From contig JAGVJS010000345.1 in NCBI GenBank assembly GCA_020051025.1, forward strand, positions 1 to 11,435: a stretch of 11,435 bases of DNA. The letters run 5' to 3'. Source of the DNA: Sphingobium sp. Lineage in GTDB: Bacteria > Pseudomonadota > Alphaproteobacteria > Sphingomonadales > Sphingomonadaceae. Every line of letters starts with the position of its first letter. Within the stretch, counting starts at the first letter, position 1. The translations under genes were made by a program, and so were the position numbers. Of this stretch, positions 1-6,077 are shown piece after piece. The notes under the pieces are model-generated. The model was given only the letters and a program-made list of their open reading frames with translations, had not been told where the DNA came from and did not search any database.

Positions 1-1058
1 GGCTGGGGCGCACCGGTCAGGTGCAGGTCGTCAGCCTCGATCATTGTGCCGTCACGCAGAACCAACGCGCGCTGAAGCACATTGCCCAGTTCGCGGGCAT
101 TGCCGCGCCAGTTATGGGCGCTCAGCTTGTCCATGGCGGCAGCGGTCGGCCAGACGAAACCGGCCTTGCCCATGTCCTGCTGGCGCAGGAGCATGGCGGC
201 GGCGATCGCAGCGACATCACCGGGACGCTCGGCCAGCGGGCGCAGTTCCAGCGGCATGACATTGAGGCGCCAGTAAAGATCTTCGCGGAAGCGACCGGCA
301 GCCACTTCATCGACCAGGTTACGGTTGCAGGCCGCGATGATGCGGACATTGACCGGCACCGGATGGGTGGCGCCGACGGGGAGGACTTCGCCTTCCTGAA
401 GCGCACGCAGCAGCTTGGACTGGAGTGTCAGCGGCAGTTCGGCGATTTCGTCGAGGAACAGCGTGCCGCCATCAGCGGCAAGGAACAGCCCTTCCGAAGC
501 GTTGGACGCGCCGGTGAAGCTGCCCTTCTTATGGCCGAACAGCATCGCTTCCATCATGGTTTCGGGCAGCGCGGCGCAGTTGACGGCGATGAAGTCATGG
601 GCGGTGCGGCCGGATTGGGCGTGCAGGAAGCGCGCCATGCCTTCCTTGCCAGTGCCGGTGTCGCCCTGAATAAGGACGGTGGCGTCGCTGCGCGCGACAC
701 GGCCGGCCAGCGTCATCAGGCGAGCACTGCCGCTGTCACCGACCGCCGGAACCGATGCCGGGCGAACGAGTTCAGCAATCAGGGCAAAGGCAAAACCCAT
801 GTCGGCGATGCCAAACGCCACGCGGGCCGGCAGGCCGTTGGCGGCAGCGATCAGCGACGGGGCGCCGTCATGCACGTTGATCAGGATATCGCGATGCGTG
901 GCGTGACCAATTTCGGTCGCCAGCAGGATGCGCCGGTCGTCCCGTTCACGGGGGCTGGCGGCGTCGACGATGCGAACAGTGTAATAGGCATTTTCAAGCC
1001 AGTGCTGCAGCCCCGGAAGAAGCGCGCAGACTCCACGGCTCACGTCAAGCATAGACAT
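1..1058 (-). CDS. Sigma-54-dependent flagellar transcriptional activator (FlbD/FlrC-like), C-terminus outside window
   Basis: Bacterial enhancer-binding protein that would use ATP hydrolysis to open sigma-54 promoters. I translated 352 codons on the minus strand without a stop. The AAA+ core shows Walker A GDTGTGKE (residues 132-139), a GAFTGA-loop variant GSFTGA (179-184), Walker B GGTLFLDE (197-204), an arginine-finger region RFREDLYWRL (256-265) and sensor II NWRGNARELGN (316-326). The first ~115 residues resemble no canonical receiver domain and I see no obvious phosphoacceptor Asp constellation, as in Caulobacter FlbD. A Fis-type HTH would be expected beyond the window edge. The ATG at 1058 has a weak purine-rich stretch (GGGG) upstream; a second in-frame ATG is two codons later. 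It diverges from flagellin, and two perfect sigma-54 promoters lie elsewhere in the window, so control of flagellar genes is the natural role. The FlbD assignment rather than FlrC/FleQ is inference. Confidence 0.93.
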   Translation of the reverse strand, partial: MSMLDVSRGVCALLPGLQHWLENAYYTVRIVDAASPRERDDRRILLATEIGHATHRDILINVHDGAPSLIAAANGLPARVAFGIADMGFAFALIAELVRPASVPAVGDSGSARLMTLAGRVARSDATVLIQGDTGTGKEGMARFLHAQSGRTAHDFIAVNCAALPETMMEAMLFGHKKGSFTGASNASEGLFLAADGGTLFLDEIAELPLTLQSKLLRALQEGEVLPVGATHPVPVNVRIIAACNRNLVDEVAAGRFREDLYWRLNVMPLELRPLAERPGDVAAIAAAMLLRQQDMGKAGFVWPTAAAMDKLSAHNWRGNARELGNVLQRALVLRDGTMIEADDLHLTGAPQ

Positions 1059-1155
1059 GAACAGACCCCATGTTTTGGGCGGTTTGTGCCCCCGCACGTC
1101 CCAGCCCCCTTCGATGGTTAATAAATACCCGTTCTGTGGTTATCAGATAGTTAAC

Positions 1156-1183
1156 GCCGCAAGGCGGCTTGCCGCAGGGCGGC
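1156..1183. repeat. Alternating GCCGC/GCGGC inverted-repeat block
   Basis: Four 5-bp arms alternate in orientation: GCCGC (1156-1160), GCGGC (1164-1168), GCCGC (1171-1175), GCGGC (1179-1183), with spacers of 3, 2 and 3 bases. Each neighbouring pair can form a tiny hairpin, or the array could present spaced half-sites to a protein. High G+C makes short arms like these common by chance, but the regular phasing is notable in a control region. Function is unknown. Confidence 0.5.
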
Positions 1184-1193
1184 AGCTTTTTTC

Positions 1194-1210
1194 CGGCAAA
1201 AGCGGCAAAT
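1194..1210 (+). promoter_or_regulatory. CGGCAAA direct repeats, possible activator-binding site
   Basis: CGGCAAAA (1194-1201) and CGGCAAAT (1203-1210) are direct repeats with a 9-bp period, inside a run of T-rich and A-rich sequence. They resemble, from memory, the CGGCAAA-containing ftr elements bound by FlbD in Caulobacter flagellar promoters. They lie about 100 bp upstream of the sigma-28-type flagellin promoter and 135 bp upstream of the divergent regulator gene, so they could serve flagellin control or autoregulation. The binding protein is inference. Confidence 0.4.
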
Positions 1211-1217
1211 TTTTCGA

Positions 1218-1230
1218 CCTTAGTCTAAGG
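1218..1230. promoter_or_regulatory. Perfect palindrome CCTTAG-T-CTAAGG, possible operator
   Basis: Two 6-bp arms flank a single central T. It lies between the CGGCAAA repeats and the flagellin promoter, a plausible operator position. No known regulator can be assigned from the motif. Confidence 0.35.
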
Positions 1231-1308
1231 CGCGCGCGTCGCGCCCGCGTAAGGGCCGTTCGCGACCACCCGATTCGTCCCGATTCCGAAAAAAATCGAC
1301 TCCGGTGC

Positions 1309-1335
1309 TAAAAGCTTTCCGCACCCCGCCGTTAT
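1309..1335 (+). promoter_or_regulatory. Sigma-28 (FliA) promoter of flagellin
   Basis: TAAA at 1309-1312, a 15-nt spacer, then GCCGTTAT at 1328-1335. The enterobacterial FliA consensus is TAAA-N15-GCCGATAA, so the -35, the spacing and six of eight -10 bases agree. Transcription would begin near 1342, giving a leader of about 60 nt. FliA is encoded in the same window, and the -10 core CCGTTAT recurs in front of flgM. Confidence 0.8.
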
Positions 1336-1403
1336 CCCCTTTCGAGGCCGCAAGCGCTCTGACTGATGGCAGCGACCTGATTGATGAATGGAAAGGGAAC
1401 ACC

Positions 1404-2213
1404 ATGACTGTTATCGCAACCAACACCGCTGCTCTGCGCTCGGCCAACGCTTCTTCGTCGGCCAGCAAGGCTCTGGGCACTGCAATGGAACGCCTGTCGA
1501 CCGGCAAGCGCATCAACAGCGCCAAGGACGACGCCGCCGGCCTGGCCATTTCGTCGGCCATGACCGCCCAGATCCGCGGCATGACCCAGGGCGTCCGCAA
1601 CGCCAATGACGGCATCAGCCTGGCGCAGACCGCAGAAGGCGGACTGAACGAAGTCAGCAACATGCTGCAGCGTATGCGTGAACTGACCGTCCAGGCGCTG
1701 AACGGCACCAACGACACCGATGCCAAGACGAACATCCAGGCGGAAGTCGCCCAGCTCCAGACCCAGATCACCGACACGCTGACCAACACCGAATTCAACG
1801 GCACCAAGCTGTTCGACGGTTCGACCGGCACCGTGACGATCCAGGCCGGCGCGAATGCTGCGGACACCGTGGATATCACGCTCGACAACGTGAGCACCGC
1901 GATGACCGCCGCGCTGGCAATCGACGCCACGACCGCGACGACGGCTTCGCTCGACACGTTCGACACGGCTCTGGCTTCGATCGCGACGACCCGCGCCAAC
2001 CTCGGTGCGGTGCAGAACCGCCTCGAATCGACGGTCAGCAACCTGACCAACAACATCACCAACCTGACGGATGCCCGCAGCCGCATCGAAGACGCCGACT
2101 TCTCGGCCGAAACGACCGCGCTGGCCAAGCAGCAGATCCTGAGCCAGGCGTCGACCGCGATGCTGGCCCAGGCCAACCAGAGCCAGCAGGGCGTGCTGAA
2201 GCTGATCGGCTAA
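1404..2213 (+). CDS. fliC: Flagellin, compact D0-D1 type
   Basis: Filament subunit secreted by the flagellar type III system. The 269-residue protein begins [13 protein letters not shown] and contains the N-terminal D0/D1 helices (about 1-135, with [20 protein letters not shown] at 31-50) and the C-terminal D1/D0 helices (about 195-269, with [12 protein letters not shown] and the ending [11 protein letters not shown]). The middle (about 140-190) is short and rich in Thr/Ala/Asp; there is no room for the D2/D3 outer domains of enterobacterial flagellins. No cysteine is present. The start at 1404 is chosen for its AAAGGGA ribosome site at 1392-1398 and because the conserved flagellin N-terminus begins there; the upstream in-frame GTG at 1305 overlaps the promoter. 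[10 protein letters not shown] (88-97) keeps the classical TLR5-contact pattern. Expression is probably under FliA. Confidence 0.97.
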   Translation: MTVIATNTAALRSANASSSASKALGTAMERLSTGKRINSAKDDAAGLAISSAMTAQIRGMTQGVRNANDGISLAQTAEGGLNEVSNMLQRMRELTVQALNGTNDTDAKTNIQAEVAQLQTQITDTLTNTEFNGTKLFDGSTGTVTIQAGANAADTVDITLDNVSTAMTAALAIDATTATTASLDTFDTALASIATTRANLGAVQNRLESTVSNLTNNITNLTDARSRIEDADFSAETTALAKQQILSQASTAMLAQANQSQQGVLKLIG

Positions 2214-2228
2214 TAGCCGGCACCAGAT

Positions 2229-2264
2229 TGGTCGGCTGAGGTATTGGTCACCGCCAGCCGACCA
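2229..2264 (+). repeat. Stem-loop 1 downstream of flagellin
   Basis: TGGTCGGCT (2229-2237) pairs with AGCCGACCA (2256-2264), 9 bp without mismatch around an 18-nt loop, starting 15 nt after the flagellin stop. There is no T tract, so it may protect the 3' end of the abundant flagellin mRNA rather than terminate. Confidence 0.55.
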
Positions 2265-2266
2265 TG

Positions 2267-2308
2267 GTGCCCCCGGCACATCAACAGTCCCCACCGTGCC
2301 GGGGGCGC
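2267..2308 (+). repeat. Stem-loop 2 downstream of flagellin
   Basis: GCCCCCGGCAC (2269-2279) pairs with GTGCCGGGGGC (2296-2306), 11 perfect G+C-rich base pairs around a 16-nt loop, extendable by a U-G and a G-C pair to 2267/2308. No T tract follows. It stands 2 nt after stem-loop 1. Confidence 0.6.
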
Positions 2309-2333
2309 ACCTTCGATCGAACGGCCAGAATTT

Positions 2334-2370
2334 AGAAGCCTCCGTCCCCCCGGGCGGAGGCTTCTTCATT
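2334..2370 (+). terminator. Rho-independent-type terminator of flagellin
   Basis: AGAAGCCTCCG (2334-2344) pairs perfectly with CGGAGGCTTCT (2355-2365) around a 10-nt C-rich loop, followed by the modestly T-rich TTCATT. It is the third hairpin in the flagellin-opgG interval and the most terminator-like. It leaves only about 45 nt for an opgG promoter; I found no convincing one, so some readthrough from flagellin cannot be excluded. Confidence 0.75.
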
Positions 2371-2412
2371 ACGACATGGATACAAGTCTTGGCTCGGTCG
2401 TTTTCCCCGTCC

Positions 2413-3912
2413 ATGATGACGTCCATGACCCAGATCGACCGGCGCGCGATGATCGCCGCCTCCGCCGCCGCCCTGCTGCTCCCCGACACGCTGCTCGCCC
2501 AGACGAAAGGCGCTGCCTTTTCCTGGGACACGTTGATCGCGTCGGCGCAGCGCCTGTCGCGCACCCCTTATAAAGAAGTGCCTCGCCATCCCGGCGCGGC
2601 GAAGGTCGACTATATAGCGCAACATGAGGCGCGGTTCCGCGACGAGCGGACGCTGTGGAACGACCTGCCCGGCGATACCGGAATACGCTTCTTTCCCCTG
2701 TCCCAATATTCGACCCAGCCGGTGCAGATCGCCACCGTCGAGAAGGGCCGGGCTATCCCGCTGCGCTATGATCCGACCATGTTCGACATGCCGGCCGACA
2801 ACGCCGTTGCCAAACTCGGACCGGATGCGGGCTTTGCCGGTTTCCGCATCATGAATGCCAAGCGCGACGGCGACTGGCTGTCGTTTCTGGGCGCCAGTTA
2901 CTTCCGCGCGCCCAGTCCGCAGAAACAGTTCGGCATGTCGGCGCGCGGCATCGCGATCAACACCAGCCTGCCGGGCAAGGAGGAGTTTCCCGCCTTCACC
3001 CATTTCTGGCTGGAGCGGACCGGCAATAGCAGCGTCACTATATATGCCTTGCTGGATGGCCCGTCGATCACCGGCGCCTATCGTTTCGTCAGCAGCCTGG
3101 GACCGGACGGCGTGAAGCAGGACGTGACCGCCGCGCTCTTCCCTCGCCGCCCGATCCAGGAACTGGGGCTGATGCCGATGACCAGCATGTTCTGGTATAA
3201 TCAGGCGAACCGGACGCAGGGCACCGACTGGCGCCCGGCCGTGCATGACAATGACATGCTGTCGATCGCCGGCGCCGACGGCACCGCCCATGTCCGCCCG
3301 ATCGTCAATCCGTCCGCCCCGCATTTCAGCGCTTTTACCGAAGTCAGCCCCAAGGGGTTCGGCCTGTTGCAGCGCGACCGGGATTTCAGCCATTATCAGG
3401 ATGACGGCGTCTTCTACGATCGCCGCCCGTCTCTTTGGGCCACGCCCAACAAGCCATGGGGCAAGGGACAGGTTAGGCTCTACGCCTTTCCCACCGACAG
3501 TGAATATACCGACAATGTCTGCGCCTACTGGACGCCGGACGGCGTGGCGCAACCGGGCAAGCGGATCGACGCCAGCTATCATCTGGACTGGTCGGCCGCG
3601 CGGGCGCCGGCATCGGCTGGGCTGGCCATCGTCCAGAATGTCTGGCGCGGCCATAGCGAGCAGAAGGGCGCGGAAAAGCTGGTGATCGACTTTGCCGGCG
3701 TGGCGGCCGATCCCAAACCCGGCATCTGGGTCGATGTGAGCGGCGGCACCATTGCCAAGCAGGCGGGCTATCCGGTTCTGGGACAGGACGGGCTGTTCCG
3801 CACAGTGCTTGATGTCGTGCGTCCAGAGGGTAAAGCAGCGGACATCCGGCTGCAATTGCGGTCGGGTGATCGTGCGATCAGCGAATATGTCCATTATCCG
3901 CTGGGTGCGTGA
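2413..3912 (+). CDS. opgG: Periplasmic glucan biosynthesis protein, OpgG/OpgD (MdoG) family
   Basis: OpgG acts in the periplasm on the beta-1,2-glucan backbone of osmoregulated periplasmic glucans; E. coli OpgG/OpgD were reported to be founding members of glycoside hydrolase family GH186. The 499-residue product shows family signatures: GASYFRA (160-166), FPAFTHFWLE (192-201), RPAVHDNDML (274-283), GFGLLQRDRDFSHYQD (315-330), YDRRPSLWATP (335-345), WGKG (349-352) and DNVCAYWTPDG (367-377), followed by an Ig-like C-terminal part. The N-terminus carries RRAM (10-13), an Ala/Leu-rich stretch and a likely LLAQ cleavage site. The twin arginine suggests Tat export, which is typical of OpgD rather than OpgG, so the paralogue is not certain. 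Start is ambiguous: ATGs at 2413, 2416 and 2425 are in frame and none has a good ribosome site. opgH follows 62 bp downstream. Confidence 0.93.
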   Translation: MMTSMTQIDRRAMIAASAAALLLPDTLLAQTKGAAFSWDTLIASAQRLSRTPYKEVPRHPGAAKVDYIAQHEARFRDERTLWNDLPGDTGIRFFPLSQYSTQPVQIATVEKGRAIPLRYDPTMFDMPADNAVAKLGPDAGFAGFRIMNAKRDGDWLSFLGASYFRAPSPQKQFGMSARGIAINTSLPGKEEFPAFTHFWLERTGNSSVTIYALLDGPSITGAYRFVSSLGPDGVKQDVTAALFPRRPIQELGLMPMTSMFWYNQANRTQGTDWRPAVHDNDMLSIAGADGTAHVRPIVNPSAPHFSAFTEVSPKGFGLLQRDRDFSHYQDDGVFYDRRPSLWATPNKPWGKGQVRLYAFPTDSEYTDNVCAYWTPDGVAQPGKRIDASYHLDWSAARAPASAGLAIVQNVWRGHSEQKGAEKLVIDFAGVAADPKPGIWVDVSGGTIAKQAGYPVLGQDGLFRTVLDVVRPEGKAADIRLQLRSGDRAISEYVHYPLGA

Positions 3913-3913
3913 A

Positions 3914-3942
3914 GGGAACCGTCGGCGTATTGAGCGGTTCCC
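3914..3942 (+). repeat. Small stem-loop between opgG and opgH
   Basis: GGGAACCG (3914-3921) pairs with CGGTTCCC (3935-3942), 8 bp around 13 nt, starting two bases after the opgG stop. No T tract follows, so it may tune the opgG:opgH ratio or stability rather than end the transcript. Confidence 0.5.
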
Positions 3943-3974
3943 CTAACTTGGGTCAATCGCGATAGGGCTTGCAC

Positions 3975-5864
3975 ATGACGGGGAACGGGGGCGTGCAGGC
4001 GCCGCAGGACGATGCGGAGAGCAAGCCTTTGGCGCGCGCATTCGAACAAGTACCGGCGGAAAGCCCGTTGGCGATGCCCGAGCAGGATTTCGGCGCAAAG
4101 CCTGACCTGACCCTGCGCCGTCCGCTCAACATCGACATCTGGGCGCGTCGGCTGCTGGTCGTGTTGCTCGCCCTGTTGCCCGCCGCGATGGCCGGGCATG
4201 AGATGCGGCAGTCGATCGGTCTGGATGGCATCGATCTCGTCGAAGGCATCTATCTGGCCCTCTTCATCCCGCTGTTCGCCTGGATCGCCTTCGGCTTTGC
4301 CACCGCGATGATTGGTTTTCTGCTGCTGACCGTAGGCGGCGGACGCAGCGTTACCCCCCGCCCGCTCAATGCCGCCACGCCGCTCAAGGGCAAGACCGCG
4401 ATCCTGCTGCCGGTGTGCAATGAGGATTTTCTGGGCGTGCTCGGCCGGCTGTCGATCATGGAACGATCGCTGGCGCAGGTGATGGGTGGCGAGCGGTTCG
4501 AATTTTTCATCCTGTCGGATTCCAATGTCGAAAGCGGCGAGACGGAGCGGCGCGCCTATCTGGAAATGCGCGGCTCCTTCTCCCGCCCCGTCCATTATCG
4601 CCGCCGCGCGCTCAACATCGGGCGCAAGCCGGGTAATATCGCCGAATGGGTGACGCGCTTCGGCGGAGCCTATGACTATATGGTCGTTCTGGACGCGGAC
4701 AGCGTCGTGAGTGGCCAGACCATGGCCCGCCTCGCCGCCGACATGGAGCGGCATCCGCATGTCGGCCTGATCCAGACGGTGCCCACGGTGATGGGCGCCG
4801 CGACGCTGTTCGCCCGCTGGCAGCAGTTCGCCAGTCGGCTGTTCGGCCCGACGTCGGCCGCGGGCATGATCTGGTGGGCAGGGTCCGAAGGCATGTTCTG
4901 GGGCCATAATGCGATCGTGCGGGTCAGCGCCTTTGCGCAGAGTTGCGGTTTGCCCGAACTGCCGGGACGCGCGCCCTTTGGCGGCCATATATTGAGCCAC
5001 GACATGCTGGAGGCCGCGTTGCTGCGCCGGCGAGGCTGGGACGTGCATATGGTCACGGCCGATGATAGTTTCGAGGAATTCCCGCCGTCCATGCCCGATC
5101 TGTTCACCCGCGACCGCCGCTGGTGCCAGGGCAATATCCAGCATGTGCCGCTGCTGGTGAAGATCAAGGGGCTGCACCCGGTCAGCCGGTTCCAGCTGCT
5201 GGTCGGCGCTTCAGCCTATTGCACATCGCCGCTGTGGCTGTTGCTGATGCTGGTGGTTCTGGGCGGCGCGATCAGCGGGCTTTGGCCGCCGACCGCTGTG
5301 TTGCCCTCAGGCGGGTTGCTGGCGCTGACCGTGGTGCTGCTGTTCGGGCCGAAGATATTGGCGATAATCTGGGCCATGGCCGATCCGGCCCGGCGCATCG
5401 GCTTTGGCGGCGCGGTACGAATGACGCGCGGCGTGATTGCCGATATCCTGCTATCCATCCTGATGGCGCCGGTGGCAATGCTGACCCAGACGATCAACCT
5501 GTTCGGCATATTGATGGGCAAGAAGGCGAGTTGGAACGGGCAGACCCGCGACCGCGACGGCATGGCCATCACCAGCGCGATCTGGCTGTTCAAATGGCAT
5601 CTTTTGCTGGGCGTGGCGCTGACCGCGATGGCGGTGAAGGCGGGTAGCGTGGCATGGATGTCGCCGGTACTGGCGGGGCTGTTCGCCGCGCCGATCCTGG
5701 CGGCGGTGACCGCACGCAAGGATCTGGGCCGCCGGGCCGAGGAAAGCGGCCTGTTTCAGGTCGCCGATCCGTGGTGGCGGACGCAAAGCTATCGTCCGCT
5801 GCGGTTCCGCTGGCCCAATGGCGACAAAAAGGATGTGGGACCGCTCGCGGCAAACGACGAATAA
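3975..5864 (+). CDS. opgH: Glucan glucosyltransferase OpgH (MdoH), short form
   Basis: Inner-membrane family GT2 enzyme that makes the linear beta-1,2-glucan backbone from UDP-glucose and passes it to the periplasm, where OpgG acts. The 629-residue protein has hydrophobic segments at about 59-74 and 91-121, then the cytosolic glycosyltransferase domain: ILLPVCNED (143-151), FFILSDSNV (177-185), the VLDADS motif (238-243, D240/D242), GHNA (310-313), the acidic SHDMLEA (341-347, D343) and RDRRWCQGN (379-387), the OpgH form of QxxRW. Several membrane spans follow (about 405-580). E. coli OpgH is 847 residues; this one has a shorter N-terminal cytosolic part and tail. ATG 3975 is preceded by AGGG (3964-3967); a TTG two codons earlier (3969) is possible. 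Forms a two-gene unit with opgG. Confidence 0.95.
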   Translation: MTGNGGVQAPQDDAESKPLARAFEQVPAESPLAMPEQDFGAKPDLTLRRPLNIDIWARRLLVVLLALLPAAMAGHEMRQSIGLDGIDLVEGIYLALFIPLFAWIAFGFATAMIGFLLLTVGGGRSVTPRPLNAATPLKGKTAILLPVCNEDFLGVLGRLSIMERSLAQVMGGERFEFFILSDSNVESGETERRAYLEMRGSFSRPVHYRRRALNIGRKPGNIAEWVTRFGGAYDYMVVLDADSVVSGQTMARLAADMERHPHVGLIQTVPTVMGAATLFARWQQFASRLFGPTSAAGMIWWAGSEGMFWGHNAIVRVSAFAQSCGLPELPGRAPFGGHILSHDMLEAALLRRRGWDVHMVTADDSFEEFPPSMPDLFTRDRRWCQGNIQHVPLLVKIKGLHPVSRFQLLVGASAYCTSPLWLLLMLVVLGGAISGLWPPTAVLPSGGLLALTVVLLFGPKILAIIWAMADPARRIGFGGAVRMTRGVIADILLSILMAPVAMLTQTINLFGILMGKKASWNGQTRDRDGMAITSAIWLFKWHLLLGVALTAMAVKAGSVAWMSPVLAGLFAAPILAAVTARKDLGRRAEESGLFQVADPWWRTQSYRPLRFRWPNGDKKDVGPLAANDE

Positions 5865-5883
5865 GGCATCGTAAGCGGAAAAG

Positions 5884-5916
5884 GGCCTGAGACAGGCTCA
5901 GGCCGAAAGGGCTTTT
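5884..5916. terminator. Terminator after opgH, possibly bidirectional
   Basis: GGCCTGAG (5884-5891) pairs with CTCAGGCC (5897-5904) around a 5-nt loop. On the plus strand a TTTT run follows at 5913-5916; on the minus strand CTTTTCC follows directly. It separates the rightward opgGH unit from the leftward fliA operon. The rest of the convergent gap to 6052 holds no gene I can support, only a small CGACAT/ATGTCG hairpin at 5960-5974. Confidence 0.65.
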
Positions 5917-6052
5917 GTGCAGGCTATTTCCGTTAACTTCGCACATTTCCCGCTGATTTCGACATTTCATGTCGCAGGAAGGACATTATCTTTCCAACAT
6001 GGGGCCGAGCGGACCGAGCCAGCGTGGGGCATTATCGCACAGGAGCCATGCT

Positions 6053-6076
6053 GTAGGACAGCGACCCCTGCCCTAC
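6053..6076 (-). repeat. Stem-loop immediately after fliA
   Basis: Read on the minus strand, GTAGGGCAG (6076-6068) pairs with CTGTCCTAC (6061-6053), 9 bp including one G-U, with a 6-nt loop, one base after the fliA stop codon. No T run follows, so it is a stabilising or weak terminating hairpin, with the 5884-5904 stem-loop as a backup. Confidence 0.45.
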
Positions 6077-6077
6077 C

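Larger units (their letters stand above)
1059..1403. other. Divergent control region between the sigma-54 regulator and flagellin
   Basis: This 345-bp stretch carries no convincing gene. It contains, left to right: an AT-rich segment near 1115-1155, an alternating inverted-repeat block (1156-1183), two CGGCAAA direct repeats (1194-1210), a short palindrome (1218-1230), a GC-rich segment with two CCCGATTC copies (about 1269-1290), and a sigma-28-type promoter (1309-1335) followed by a ~60-nt leader to the flagellin start. No TGGCAC-N5-TTGC site was found on either strand, so the flagellin gene is probably not read directly by sigma-54. No clear promoter for the leftward regulator gene could be picked. 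Confidence 0.7.

Noticed and set aside
21..1121. Plus-strand open frame of 366 codons at the left end
   Set aside because: It is antisense to the sigma-54 activator, whose AAA+ motifs are unmistakable on the minus strand.
1156..1175. Minus-strand GG...GC pattern near 1160-1175 that hints at a sigma-54 site
   Set aside because: The spacing between GG and GC is 11 rather than 10 and the TGGCAC half is poor.
1220..2564. Two long minus-strand open frames opposite flagellin
   Set aside because: Flagellin on the plus strand is certain; the antisense products are low-complexity and match nothing I know.
3894..5177. 427-codon minus-strand open frame opposite opgH
   Set aside because: opgH carries the full GT2 motif set on the other strand; the antisense product has shadow-like composition.
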